Source of the DNA: an uncultured Collinsella sp. | GTDB taxonomy: Bacteria > Actinomycetota > Coriobacteriia > Coriobacteriales > Coriobacteriaceae | Direction of reading: 5' to 3' | Assembly: GCA_900752425.1 (NCBI GenBank) | Contig: CAADVE010000177.1 | Coordinates: 1 to 21,339, forward strand | DNA length: 21,339 nucleotides | In this document: positions 7,958 to 15,474 of the stretch, one piece after another | Position numbering within the stretch: position 1 is the stretch's first letter | Layout of the letters: every line of letters begins with the position of its first letter | Position numbers and translations under genes: made by a program | Notes under the pieces: generated by a model | Databases searched by the model: none | What the model was told of the DNA's origin: nothing | Seen by the model: the letters and a program-made list of their open reading frames with translations, nothing else

Positions 7958-8030
7958 AATTGTAACCATGCATGATAGCGCGAACATGCAACAACGTTCA
8001 ATCGACAGATCGGTGCAAAGGGAATTCTGG

Positions 8031-8260
8031 GCCGTGGTTTCCCAGACGGGCTTGCTGCGGAAACCGCATCCCACTACTCAGGCGAATTCCGGTCCCCGAT
8101 TTCCCGATGGGGCCTCTCGGGGAAACTGCGTCCCACTCTGGAGCGCCAGAACGGGATGGGCTTTCCGGTTGAGGTCTATAGCGGAAAGCGCGTCCCGGAA
8201 TCGGCGCTCGGAACGGGATACGGCTTCCCCGGACGAGAGCCCGGCAATGTTGCGCAACAA
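8031..8260. repeat. Degenerate 62-nt tandem repeat with conserved hairpins
   Basis: Three full copies (8031-8092, 8093-8154, 8155-8216) and part of a fourth line up without any insertion or deletion at a period of 62. Landmarks recur exactly: TTTCC at 8038, 8100, 8162; GGAAA at 8059, 8121, 8183; GCRTCCC at 8066, 8128, 8190. TTTCC pairs with GGAAA in each copy. The flanks co-vary (GGTTTCC/GGAAACC in copy 1, GCTTTCC/GGAAAGC in copy 3). A period not divisible by three argues against coding. Apart from this array and the feoAB operator, 7883-8343 holds no gene I can support. Confidence 0.75.
8248..8259. promoter_or_regulatory. Perfect 12-bp palindrome TGTTGCGCAACA
   Basis: TGTTGCGCAACA reads the same on both strands and lies 84 bases before the zinc-ribbon gene start, at the degenerate edge of the 62-nt repeats. 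A TAGGAT that could serve as a -10 box follows at about 8279-8284. It could be an operator for this gene; no regulator is known. Confidence 0.35.
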
Positions 8261-8343
8261 AGGGCGCAAGTCCGCGCATAGGATAGAGGCGGATGAGGAT
8301 GCGCCCGGTATTCGCGCGAGCGCCGATCGAGGGGAGTCTGCAC

Positions 8344-9567
8344 ATGTTCTGCCGAAATTGCGGGTCGAAGGTCGAGGACGGGACCAGGTTCTGCCCCGTG
8401 TGCGGAGAGCCCGTCGCTGACGAATATGAACCCCCGGCCGAATCGCAGGGCGGCTTTCAATCCGCCCCGACAGCCGAGGCGCAGCCGACGACACCGGCGC
8501 CGGCGAAGGCCAAGCGCTCAAAGAGACCCCTCATGATCGCCGCCGTCGTGGCCGCGCTGCTCGCCGCGGGCGGCGGCGCCGGCTACTACTTCGGCGTCTA
8601 CGCCCCCGAGCAGGCTCGACAGGCGGCCGAACAGGAGGCGCTCGCGGCGAAGCACGCCGTGCGCTTTAGCGTCTCGGCCCAGGGCTGGGACACCTCGGCG
8701 GGAGCGAGCAGGCTGCCGGTTCATATTACGGGCAAGGAGGAGCGTGGCAAGAAGGTCGACGCCGTGCGCTACGTGGACAGCGACGGCGAGGGCGTCGAGC
8801 TCCGCCGCGGAAGCTACGAGGTCGAGGTCGCCGCCTCCCCCATCGCCGCCGATGGCACGATCTACGCCGTCCCCGCCGACAAGCTCGACATCAAGCTGGG
8901 CGAGAAGACTGCCGAGAAGAAGACCGTCGACGCGGGCGACGTGGCGCTGGAGCCGGTCGAGGCTGCCGAAGTGACCGACGACCAGATCGCCGCGGCAAAG
9001 AAGTACGCCGAGGAGGACGAGGGCGCCAAGAAGGCCGGCTTCAATATTGACGCCGATGCGCTCGCGACCGCCGCGACCAAGCGCCGCGACGACGCCGTGG
9101 CGGCAAAGCAAGCCGAGGAGGAAGCAAGGCGCCAGGCGGAGGAAGAGGCGAGGAAGACCGAGGAGGCAAAACGGGCAAGGACCATCGAAACCGATTACTT
9201 CACTATGGTCCTTCCCGACTGGTTCCCCATCGATCAGTTTACGGTTCAAACAACCGACCATGCAGACCAGGGGGATGGGATGGGTGCATATACCATGGTC
9301 CTAGTAACCGCAAAAGATAGCTTTTATCCAAACGGGAAAAACAACCCAAACTTATGTCCAAACTTCGGCATCTGTGCTGACACAAATGGCCTGCCCGGTG
9401 TTGGATGCGCTTTTTATAAGGAGCTCGGCGATACACAGGGCCATACAGTTCGAGTCTGGGGCGGGTCATATGGCGAGTGGAACGGAAAGACAATCGACGA
9501 CAGGCCATTCGGAATGAGCCTCGACGACTACGCCAACCTCCTCGCATCCTGCACCACACTGAAATAG
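8344..9567 (+). CDS. Zinc-ribbon, single-pass membrane protein with coiled coil
   Basis: This 407-residue protein starts with a zinc ribbon: Cys3, Cys6, Cys17, Cys20 in MFCRNCGSKVEDGTRFCPVC. A Pro/Ala/Thr-rich linker follows, then one membrane helix (about 63-86, LMIAAVVAALLAAGGGAGYYFG), a predicted extracytoplasmic region, an Ala/Glu/Arg/Lys coiled coil (about 240-285) and a C-terminal domain of about 130 residues with several cysteines. I start it at the ATG giving MFCRN, which has GAGGGGAG seven bases upstream; an earlier in-frame ATG would only add residues with no ribosome site. The 5' two thirds is very GC-rich, while the 3' third (from about 9180) is clearly less so and uses rarer codons, which suggests a recombined C-terminal module. 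Proteins with this layout are common in Coriobacteriia; their function is unknown to me. Confidence 0.88.
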   Translation: MFCRNCGSKVEDGTRFCPVCGEPVADEYEPPAESQGGFQSAPTAEAQPTTPAPAKAKRSKRPLMIAAVVAALLAAGGGAGYYFGVYAPEQARQAAEQEALAAKHAVRFSVSAQGWDTSAGASRLPVHITGKEERGKKVDAVRYVDSDGEGVELRRGSYEVEVAASPIAADGTIYAVPADKLDIKLGEKTAEKKTVDAGDVALEPVEAAEVTDDQIAAAKKYAEEDEGAKKAGFNIDADALATAATKRRDDAVAAKQAEEEARRQAEEEARKTEEAKRARTIETDYFTMVLPDWFPIDQFTVQTTDHADQGDGMGAYTMVLVTAKDSFYPNGKNNPNLCPNFGICADTNGLPGVGCAFYKELGDTQGHTVRVWGGSYGEWNGKTIDDRPFGMSLDDYANLLASCTTLK

Positions 9568-9581
9568 CAACCTGCCACCAC

Positions 9582-9627
9582 CCAAAATGATCCGCTTTCC
9601 TCCGTCCCCAAGGGATCATTCTTTTGG
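9582..9627 (+). terminator. Stem-loop behind the zinc-ribbon gene
   Basis: AATGATCC (9586-9593) pairs with GGATCATT (9613-9620), and an outer CCAAAA/TTTTGG pair (9582-9587, 9622-9627) extends it. CTTTT follows the inner stem on the plus strand. It lies 15 bases after the stop codon and is a fair terminator candidate, although the loop of 19 bases is long. Confidence 0.5.
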
Positions 9628-9700
9628 CAACCAGGGCAACGCCGATATTTTGGCAACGACAGCGAAAGCCCGTCAGAACGAGCAAGGTGCCTTGAAACGA

Positions 9701-9729
9701 GGCGGCATTGACCTTCTGGTCATGCCGCC
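9701..9729. other. Stem-loop in the spacer between convergent genes
   Basis: GGCGGCATTGACC (9701-9713) pairs with GGTCATGCCGCC (9718-9729) over 12 bp with one bulged T and a TTCT loop. No T-run follows. The surrounding 9628-9777 has no gene I can support. Confidence 0.5.
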
Positions 9730-9777
9730 GAAGTTGAAAGGCAGATTGCCGCTCTGGCGGGCTTGCAGCGTCAAGTG

Positions 9778-9805
9778 GTTACGGCGTTTGGTAAAACGCC
9801 GTAAC
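9778..9805. terminator. Perfect 12-bp hairpin at the hydrolase stop codon
   Basis: GTTACGGCGTTT (9778-9789) and AAACGCCGTAAC (9794-9805) form a perfect 12-bp stem with a GGTA loop. The last base is shared with the stop codon of the minus-strand hydrolase. Its position suggests a role at the 3' end of that transcript, but no U-run follows in either direction, so it may act as an RNA-stabilising stem instead. Confidence 0.5.
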
Positions 9806-10707
9806 TAAAACCCGTGGCGCTCCAGGAAGCGGAAGGCCAGGCGGATCCAGGGACGGACGGAAACCTGCTTGTCCTCGTTGTCGACCGCGGTATTGGCGTT
9901 GCCGAGCGAAAGGCCGTGGCCACCCTGGTCAAAGACGTGCATCTCGCATGCAACACCCTCCTCGGCCATGCGCTGCGCAAACGGGTAGACCTGCGCGATC
10001 GGCGCCGTCTTGTCGTCCGAAACGCCCCACACAAAAGTCGGGGGCATCTGGCGCGAAACGTGCGTGGTAGGGCAAATGTCGGTCAGGTGCTCATCGGTCG
10101 CCTCGCCGCCCGTCACCATCGACAGATAGTCGTTGAGCAAATCGCGTCCTGTCTTGCCACCCGTCTTGGGCACGCGCAGGTCAATGCGCGGGTCGCGCGT
10201 CTGCATATCGCGCACATAGGCAAGGTCGAGCAACGGATAGCCCAGCACCACGGCGTCGGGACGAATATCCTCCGGACGAGCCCCGGCAAGACCCGCGAAG
10301 GGACCGGTCTTCCACTGCGTTGCCAACGAGGCGCAGATCATGCCGCCCGCCGAGAAACCCACGATGCACACGCGCTTGGGATCGACATGCCACTCGTCGG
10401 CGTTGGCGCGCACGGTAGCGACCATCTTGGCGAGGTCCGCCTGCGGATGCGGAAAGCTCACGTCGCCCGTGGCGCTCGTCACATAGTTGAGCACAAAGGC
10501 CTGGTAGCCGCGGTCCAAAAATGCAAACGCCACCGGGTCCTGCTCGTGCGGAGCGATATGCGTAAACCCGCCTCCGCCGCAGATGATCACCGCGGGGCGG
10601 CGGCCATTGGGCTTGTCGGGCAGCGGCTCGACACCCAGATACGTAAACGTCGCCGGATAATCCTCGGTCGGCTCCTCGCCCCACAGTGCATGGTTCTCGA
10701 CAATCAT
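9805..10707 (-). CDS. Alpha/beta hydrolase, acetyl-esterase-like
   Basis: This 300-residue cytoplasmic serine hydrolase has the alpha/beta fold seen in acetyl-xylan and related carbohydrate esterases. It shows the oxyanion-loop glycine run ICGGGGFTH (42-50), the nucleophile elbow GFSAGG with Ser119, an acidic residue in GVSDDKTAP (Asp231 or Asp232) and catalytic His264 in QGGHGLSLG. The sequence between (NYVTSATGDVSFPHPQADLAKMV) is typical of the BD-FAE/acetylesterase branch. The open frame continues far upstream, but the ATG giving MIVENHALWG has GGAGGGAG at good spacing and begins the recognisable domain; upstream codons overlap the neighbouring PTS gene. It is a single-gene unit, divergent from the PTS gene. 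The natural ester substrate is unknown; an acetylated sugar is plausible. Confidence 0.9.
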   Translation of the reverse strand: MIVENHALWGEEPTEDYPATFTYLGVEPLPDKPNGRRPAVIICGGGGFTHIAPHEQDPVAFAFLDRGYQAFVLNYVTSATGDVSFPHPQADLAKMVATVRANADEWHVDPKRVCIVGFSAGGMICASLATQWKTGPFAGLAGARPEDIRPDAVVLGYPLLDLAYVRDMQTRDPRIDLRVPKTGGKTGRDLLNDYLSMVTGGEATDEHLTDICPTTHVSRQMPPTFVWGVSDDKTAPIAQVYPFAQRMAEEGVACEMHVFDQGGHGLSLGNANTAVDNEDKQVSVRPWIRLAFRFLERHGF

Positions 10708-10833
10708 AGGTGCTCCCTCCGTGCGATTCGTGCGCACTCGTTTTTCGCACCTTAGCGTACCCCACTTGAGCCCGCGGCGCAGAAACACCCTCGCAATAAG
10801 TTGGCCTTCAACTGATATATCACAAAATCGCTG

Positions 10834-10862
10834 TTCAGAGGTATCGTTGGGCAGCGTAAAAT
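10834..10862 (+). promoter_or_regulatory. Predicted promoter of the PTS IIA gene
   Basis: A -35-like TTCAGA (10834-10839) lies 17 bp before TAAAAT (10857-10862). The expected start of transcription, near 10869, precedes the palindrome at 10894 and leaves a leader of about 85 bases before the ATG. Confidence 0.45.
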
Positions 10863-10893
10863 AGGAGCGCTGACCGTGCTGGGAAACACGTAC

Positions 10894-10903
10894 GAAACGT
10901 TTC
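10894..10903. promoter_or_regulatory. GAAACGTTTC palindrome (LacI/GalR-type operator candidate), upstream copy
   Basis: GAAACGTTTC is a perfect 10-bp palindrome with a central CG, as in LacI/GalR-family operators. It lies about 25-35 bases downstream of the predicted start of transcription of the PTS gene, a position suited to repression. An identical copy lies behind the gene. Confidence 0.45.
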
Positions 10904-10953
10904 CGGCAAACCACACGCGTGCAACATGCGCGCCTGATACGTTGGAGGCATCT

Positions 10954-11517
10954 ATGGGTCTGCTCGATTCGCTCAAGTCCACGTTCACTTCGTCGGGCGA
11001 GGCGTCCGTTCCGCCCGCAGCAAGCTTCGCCACCCGCGAAGGCGTCATCTACGCTCCCGTCAACGGCGTGCTCGTCAATCTGAGTGAGGTTCCCGACGAG
11101 ACCATCGCCTCGGGCATGCTCGGCCAGGGCTACGGCATCGAGCCCATTACCGGCACCATTTACGCCCCCGCCAACGGCCGTATCGGCGCCACCACCGTCA
11201 CCAACCACTCCATCGGCATGATCACCGAGGACGGCCTGCGCGTGTTCATCCATGTTGGCCTGGGCACCGTGGAAATGAACGGCAAGGGTTTTGCCCGCTT
11301 TGTCGAGATGGGCGATGTGGTCAAGGCCGGCCAGCCGCTCATCAGCTTCGACCGCGACGCCATCAAAGCCGCCGGCCACGAGGACATCGTGACCGTCATC
11401 GTCTCTGAGCTCGACCGCCTCAAGAGCATCGACCACGTCGGCGAGTCTGGCACGCTTATCGGCGGCAATCCGCTCGTCAAGCTTGGCGATCCGCTGCTGG
11501 TTGCCAAGACCAAGTAG
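10954..11517 (+). CDS. PTS glucose-type EIIA protein
   Basis: This 187-residue soluble phosphocarrier belongs to the glucose/sucrose IIA family (Crr-like). It accepts phosphate from HPr and passes it to a IIB domain. The core shows APVNGVLVNLSEVPDE (34-49), MLGQGYGIEP (55-64), the TNHSIGM segment with His85, and the phosphorylation segment GLRVFIHVGLGTVEMNGKGF with His100. These match His75 and His90 of E. coli IIA(Glc), His90 being the phosphorylated one. The ATG chosen here has GGAGG six bases upstream; an earlier in-frame ATG lacks one. No IIB or IIC gene is adjacent, so it probably serves permeases encoded elsewhere and might also act in regulation. The LacI-type palindrome in the leader suggests sugar control. 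Confidence 0.94.
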   Translation: MGLLDSLKSTFTSSGEASVPPAASFATREGVIYAPVNGVLVNLSEVPDETIASGMLGQGYGIEPITGTIYAPANGRIGATTVTNHSIGMITEDGLRVFIHVGLGTVEMNGKGFARFVEMGDVVKAGQPLISFDRDAIKAAGHEDIVTVIVSELDRLKSIDHVGESGTLIGGNPLVKLGDPLLVAKTK

Positions 11518-11581
11518 CCGAGCATCATCGCATAAAGGCTCAACCACCCGTACGTCTTTGCCGCATCTGTGTTGTTGTTTT

Positions 11582-11619
11582 TGCCTATGTAGAGGTTCTG
11601 AAACGTTTCTATATAGGCA
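11582..11619. other. Hairpin with second GAAACGTTTC palindrome in its loop
   Basis: TGCCTATGTAGA (11582-11593) and TCTATATAGGCA (11608-11619) pair over 12 bp with one G.U position. GAAACGTTTC (11600-11609) lies in the loop and runs into the right arm. It follows the PTS gene by 64 bases and precedes the acyltransferase by 132. No T-run follows it on the plus strand, so it is a weak terminator candidate. Confidence 0.5.
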
Positions 11620-11751
11620 GCTGAGCATCAACGCAGGTGCGGCTTTTGCGTAGCGAGGCATCGCCCCGCGGCATGTTGTTCAACCGCATGAACCCCCTTC
11701 CCTTGTCCGCGCAGAGCGCTAGACTGCTAGGTCGACATTGGAGGAAGATCG

Positions 11752-13686
11752 ATGCAAAACACACCCACGGGCGCCGCACATGCCGCGCCTCAACGCAACC
11801 AACGCATCGTCGCGCTCGACGGGCTCCGCGCCCTCGCCATCGCCGGCGTCGTCCTATATCACCTTCGCCCCAGCCGCCTGACCGGCGGTTTTTTGGGCGT
11901 TACACTCTTCTTTACGCTGAGTGGCTATCTCGCCACCAAAAGCATTATGCGGGCCACGGCACGCGACGGATTCTCGTACCCGCGCTACATCTGCCGCCGC
12001 ATTGCGCGCATGATGCCGCCGATCGTCGTGACCATCGCGCTTACCGCCGTCGCCACCTACATCGCGGCCCCGAGCCTACTCCCTAAGGTGCAGCAGGACG
12101 CCCTGCCATCGGCACTCTTTTTGAGCAACTGGTTCTATATCTTCCGTAACGTCTCGTATTTCGCCGCCGCGGGGCTCCCCTCGCCGCTCACGCACCTGTG
12201 GTTCTGCGCTGTCACTATGCAGTTCTATCTGGTATGGCCGGTCATCCTTATGGCACTGTGCAGCAAAACCAGGTCGCGCAACACCGCCATCGGCATCACG
12301 ATCGCATTCGCGCTTGCATCGACGACAGCCATGGTCCTCATGTTTAATCCCACCGCCGACACATCGCGCGTCTACTACGGAACCGACGCCCGTGCCGCCG
12401 AGCTTCTATGCGGAGCCTTAGCCGCCATCGCCGCGCCGCGTCTGCGCGAGATGCTGAGCGGTGACATCCATATCCCCGGCGCCAACAAGGGCATCTCAAA
12501 GGTCAACGCGATTTCTATCGCGTGGCTCGTTGCCGTTATAGCCGGCGCGCTCATGCTGACCGGAGAGAGCGCCTGGCTCTACCGCGGCGGCTTTTTGCTG
12601 TTTGCCCTGCTCACCGGGCTCCTTATCACCTGCGTGCAAAACACGGAATGTATCGTGCGTCGTCTGTTGTCGGTCAAGCCGCTCGTCTGGCTGGGCCAGC
12701 GCTCGTTCTCGGTCTATCTGGTGCACTATCCCCTACTGCTTCTTATGAACCCCGCAACCCGCACTACCCGCATCGCCTGGTGGGAGCAGGTATTACAGCT
12801 TGTACTGATCCTTGCGGTAGCCGAGGTTTTCTATCGCCTCGTCGAACGTCCTTGGTCCCACAAGCCGGCCCAACAAGACAGCACGGCAAGAAAGCACGTC
12901 CTCGCACCCGCCATGGTGCTCCCCGCGCTTGGCGCCGCATGCGTCGCCGCACTTGCCTTCGCGCCGCTTGACTGGGCAGGCATCGCCACCGCCCGCGCCG
13001 AGCAGCTCCGTCCCGAGCTTGTCCAGAACGCGACCTCGTCCCAGGACAACGGAGCCAACGACAAGGGCGCCGAGCCCGCATCCGGTAAAGAATCCCAGCC
13101 CAGCGACACCGCATCCGATGACGCCACCAAGCAAAAACCCAAAGAGGGACCTATCGCCGAAAAGGTCCCGAAGAACCTTGACTGGAAGAGCTTTACCTAC
13201 GACGAGGCAACCGGAATCTGCGACGCCCGCGTGCTCATGATCGGCGACTCGGTCACCGCAGGTGCCCAACCTGGCATTCAGGCGGCGCTTCCCAACGCGT
13301 ACATCGATGGCGTGGTGAGCCGCCAGTTCTACACCTTCCAGGATGTCTACGCGCAGGACAGCGCCAACTACGACCCGAGCGTGGTCATCTGTGCACTTGG
13401 CACCAATGGCCTTATTCGCGACCCCCAGCAGGTGCAGGACGTGATCAATGCCGTGGGCGGCAAACCCATCTACTTTGTGACCGTGCGCGTGCCGCTCGAG
13501 CTGCAGGACCGCAACAACCAGACGATCCGTGACGTCTGCGCCCAAAACGACAACGCCGGCGTCATCGACTGGAACGGTGCCTCAGAGGGCCACAGCGAAT
13601 ACCTCGTCGACGACGGCACACACCTCACCCAGGCGGGAATCGACACCTACGCTGCTCTCATACGCCAAGCCATCTGCGGGCACTAG
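11752..13686 (+). CDS. Acyltransferase-3 / SGNH fusion, OatA-like O-acetyltransferase
   Basis: This 644-residue membrane enzyme probably moves acetyl groups across the membrane and puts them on a cell-envelope polymer, as OatA does on peptidoglycan N-acetylmuramate. Residues 10-380 are the acyltransferase-3 domain, with about ten helices, starting IVALDGLRALAIAGVVLYHLRP (conserved His37) and GGFLGVTLFFTLSGYL. An eleventh helix (near 385-405) leads to an extracellular Ser/Asp/Lys-rich linker and then an SGNH-type domain: GDS with Ser500, GTNG in block III, and DGTH with Asp621 and His624. This order matches Staphylococcus OatA. The ATG is preceded by GGAGGA. It stands alone between the PTS gene and asnS. 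The polymer acted on (peptidoglycan or surface polysaccharide) is not shown by the sequence. Confidence 0.92.
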   Translation: MQNTPTGAAHAAPQRNQRIVALDGLRALAIAGVVLYHLRPSRLTGGFLGVTLFFTLSGYLATKSIMRATARDGFSYPRYICRRIARMMPPIVVTIALTAVATYIAAPSLLPKVQQDALPSALFLSNWFYIFRNVSYFAAAGLPSPLTHLWFCAVTMQFYLVWPVILMALCSKTRSRNTAIGITIAFALASTTAMVLMFNPTADTSRVYYGTDARAAELLCGALAAIAAPRLREMLSGDIHIPGANKGISKVNAISIAWLVAVIAGALMLTGESAWLYRGGFLLFALLTGLLITCVQNTECIVRRLLSVKPLVWLGQRSFSVYLVHYPLLLLMNPATRTTRIAWWEQVLQLVLILAVAEVFYRLVERPWSHKPAQQDSTARKHVLAPAMVLPALGAACVAALAFAPLDWAGIATARAEQLRPELVQNATSSQDNGANDKGAEPASGKESQPSDTASDDATKQKPKEGPIAEKVPKNLDWKSFTYDEATGICDARVLMIGDSVTAGAQPGIQAALPNAYIDGVVSRQFYTFQDVYAQDSANYDPSVVICALGTNGLIRDPQQVQDVINAVGGKPIYFVTVRVPLELQDRNNQTIRDVCAQNDNAGVIDWNGASEGHSEYLVDDGTHLTQAGIDTYAALIRQAICGH

Positions 13687-13747
13687 GCAACGCAAAATCG
13701 GCGCTTGCGCGGTGCCCACGTCACGCCCATACATCACACCTGACGTT

Positions 13748-13776
13748 TTGCTACGCCCCCACTCGCGGGTTAGAAT
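13748..13776 (+). promoter_or_regulatory. Predicted asnS promoter
   Basis: TTGCTA (13748-13753) and TAGAAT (13771-13776) are separated by exactly 17 bp. Transcription would begin near 13783, leaving a leader of about 40 bases. No T-box or other long leader structure precedes asnS. Confidence 0.7.
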
Positions 13777-13822
13777 GGTTAACTGTTTGGAAATAATCCG
13801 TACAACCGTTATGGGAGGATAC

Positions 13823-15226
13823 GTGAACCGCACCAAAATCGCGCAGCTCTATGCCGATGCCGAGTCGCTCGGTGGCCAGACCGTCACCGTTGCCGGCTGG
13901 GTCAAGTCTGTCCGCGACATGAAGAACTTTGGCTTCGTCACACTCAACGACGGCAGCTGCTTCCGCGACCTGCAGGTCGTCATGAACCGCGAGGCGCTCG
14001 ACAACTACGACGAGATCGCCCACCAAAACGTCTCTGCCGCCCTCATCTGCACCGGCACCGTCAAGCTGACCCCCGATGCGCCCCAGCCCTTCGAACTTTC
14101 TGCCACCTCCATCGAGGTCGAGGGCACGAGCGCCCCGGATTACCCGCTGCAGAAGAAGCGTGCCACCGTCGAGTTCCTGCGCACCCAACAGCACCTGCGC
14201 CCGCGCACCAACCTGTTCCGCGCCGTGTTCCGCATCCGCTCTGTCGCGGCTGCCGCCATCCACCGCTTCTTCCAGGAGCAGGGCTTTGTCTACGTCAACA
14301 CCCCCATCATCACCACGAGTGACTGCGAGGGTGCTGGCGAGATGTTCCGCGTGACCACGCTCGACCCCAAAAACCCGCCCCTCACCGAGTCCGGCGAGGT
14401 CGACTGGAGCCAGGACTTCTTTGGCAAGCATGCGAGCCTCACCGTGTCCGGCCAGCTCAATGCCGAGAACTTTGCCATGGCCTTTGGCGACGTGTACACC
14501 TTTGGCCCCACCTTCCGCGCCGAAAACTCCAACACCACGCGCCACGCCGCCGAGTTTTGGATGATTGAGCCCGAGATGGCCTTCGCCGACCTCAACGACT
14601 ACATGGACAACGCCGAGGCCATGCTCAAGTACGTTCTTAAGGACGTTATGGCCACCTGCCCCGACGAGCTCAATATGCTCAACAAGTTTGTGGACAAGGG
14701 TCTGCTCGAGCGCCTGGACCATGTCGCCAACTCCGACTTTGCCCGCGTCACCTATACCGAGGCCGTCGAGATCCTGGAGCAGGCCGTCGCCGCCGGTCAC
14801 AAGTTTGACTACCCCGTGAGCTGGGGCATCGATCTGCAGACCGAGCACGAGCGTTTCCTGACCGAGGAGCACTTTAAGCGCCCGACCTTCGTAACCGACT
14901 ACCCGGCCGAGATCAAGGCGTTCTACATGCGCATGAACGAGGACGGCAAGACCGTCGCCGCCGCCGACTGCCTGGTTCCCGGTATCGGCGAGATTATCGG
15001 CGGCTCCCAGCGCGAGGAGCGCCTGGATCTGCTCGAGGCCCGCATCAAGGACCTGGGCATGAATCCCGAGCAGTACAAGTACTACCTTGACCTGCGCCGC
15101 TACGGTTCCTGCAAGCACGCCGGCTACGGCTTGGGCTTCGAGCGCTTGGTGATGTACCTCACCGGCGTGGGCAACATCCGCGACGTCCTGCCGCACCCGC
15201 GCACCGTGGGCAACGCCGACTTCTAA
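13823..15226 (+). CDS. asnS: Asparagine--tRNA ligase
   Basis: This 467-residue class IIb aminoacyl-tRNA synthetase attaches asparagine to tRNA(Asn) in the cytoplasm. An OB-fold anticodon-binding domain comes first (about 20-115; VTVAGWVKSVRDMKNFGFVTLNDG). The catalytic domain follows with motif 1 around FRIRSVAAAAIHRFFQEQGFVYVNTP, motif 2 FRAENSNTTRHAAEFWMIEPEM (Arg near 231) and motif 3 GYGLGFERLVMYLTG (Arg near 440). The sequence TRHAAEFWMIEPEMAF and the insertion between motifs 1 and 2 mark AsnRS rather than AspRS. I start at GTG, which follows GGGAGGATAC; an in-frame ATG four codons upstream overlaps that ribosome site. The gene has its own promoter and a strong terminator. Its length fits the family. 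Confidence 0.97.
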   Translation: MNRTKIAQLYADAESLGGQTVTVAGWVKSVRDMKNFGFVTLNDGSCFRDLQVVMNREALDNYDEIAHQNVSAALICTGTVKLTPDAPQPFELSATSIEVEGTSAPDYPLQKKRATVEFLRTQQHLRPRTNLFRAVFRIRSVAAAAIHRFFQEQGFVYVNTPIITTSDCEGAGEMFRVTTLDPKNPPLTESGEVDWSQDFFGKHASLTVSGQLNAENFAMAFGDVYTFGPTFRAENSNTTRHAAEFWMIEPEMAFADLNDYMDNAEAMLKYVLKDVMATCPDELNMLNKFVDKGLLERLDHVANSDFARVTYTEAVEILEQAVAAGHKFDYPVSWGIDLQTEHERFLTEEHFKRPTFVTDYPAEIKAFYMRMNEDGKTVAAADCLVPGIGEIIGGSQREERLDLLEARIKDLGMNPEQYKYYLDLRRYGSCKHAGYGLGFERLVMYLTGVGNIRDVLPHPRTVGNADF

Positions 15227-15266
15227 TCGCCATAGCGCCACCAAACGCGTTCCAGCGCATCACGCC

Positions 15267-15298
15267 AGCGCCTCTCGGCAAGCCGAGAGGCGCTTTTT
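15267..15298 (+). terminator. Rho-independent terminator of asnS
   Basis: AGCGCCTCTCGGC (15267-15279) and GCCGAGAGGCGCT (15282-15294) form a 13-bp perfect stem with a very short loop, followed by a run of five T (15294-15298). It lies 40 bases after the asnS stop codon. This is the clearest intrinsic terminator in the window. Confidence 0.93.
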
Positions 15299-15474
15299 CA
15301 ACAGCATCCGTCAAGCTTTTGGCAAGGTTTTGGTCAGTTAGGCAGGGTTGTTGAAAACTCGACCCGCCGTTTGCCGGCAACCATCGACCGTCCAAGGCGT
15401 CACGTGTCCTTGGCCAGGCTCCGCGCCCTAGGCTCTGATCTGCCATCACCAAAAAAGGAAAGGACGTGGGCGCT

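Noticed and set aside
8031..8260. CRISPR array
   Set aside because: The spacing near 62 bp suits repeat plus spacer, but similarity extends over the whole unit, repeats are not near-identical, and no cas gene is present.
7968..8420. 150-codon open frame on the plus strand and opposite frames across the 62-nt repeats
   Set aside because: The repeat period is not a multiple of three, there is no suitable ribosome site, and the frame runs into the zinc-ribbon gene in another register.
11582..11619. Standard intrinsic terminator of the PTS IIA gene
   Set aside because: No T-run follows the stem on the plus strand; the T-run precedes it instead.
10708..11661. Long N-terminal extension of the alpha/beta hydrolase frame
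   Set aside because: It is antisense to the PTS IIA gene, and the domain and ribosome site both point to a start at 10707.
13751..15244. 497-codon minus-strand frame opposite asnS
   Set aside because: Antisense to a complete AsnRS; composition Val/Gly/Ala/Leu-rich without any domain.
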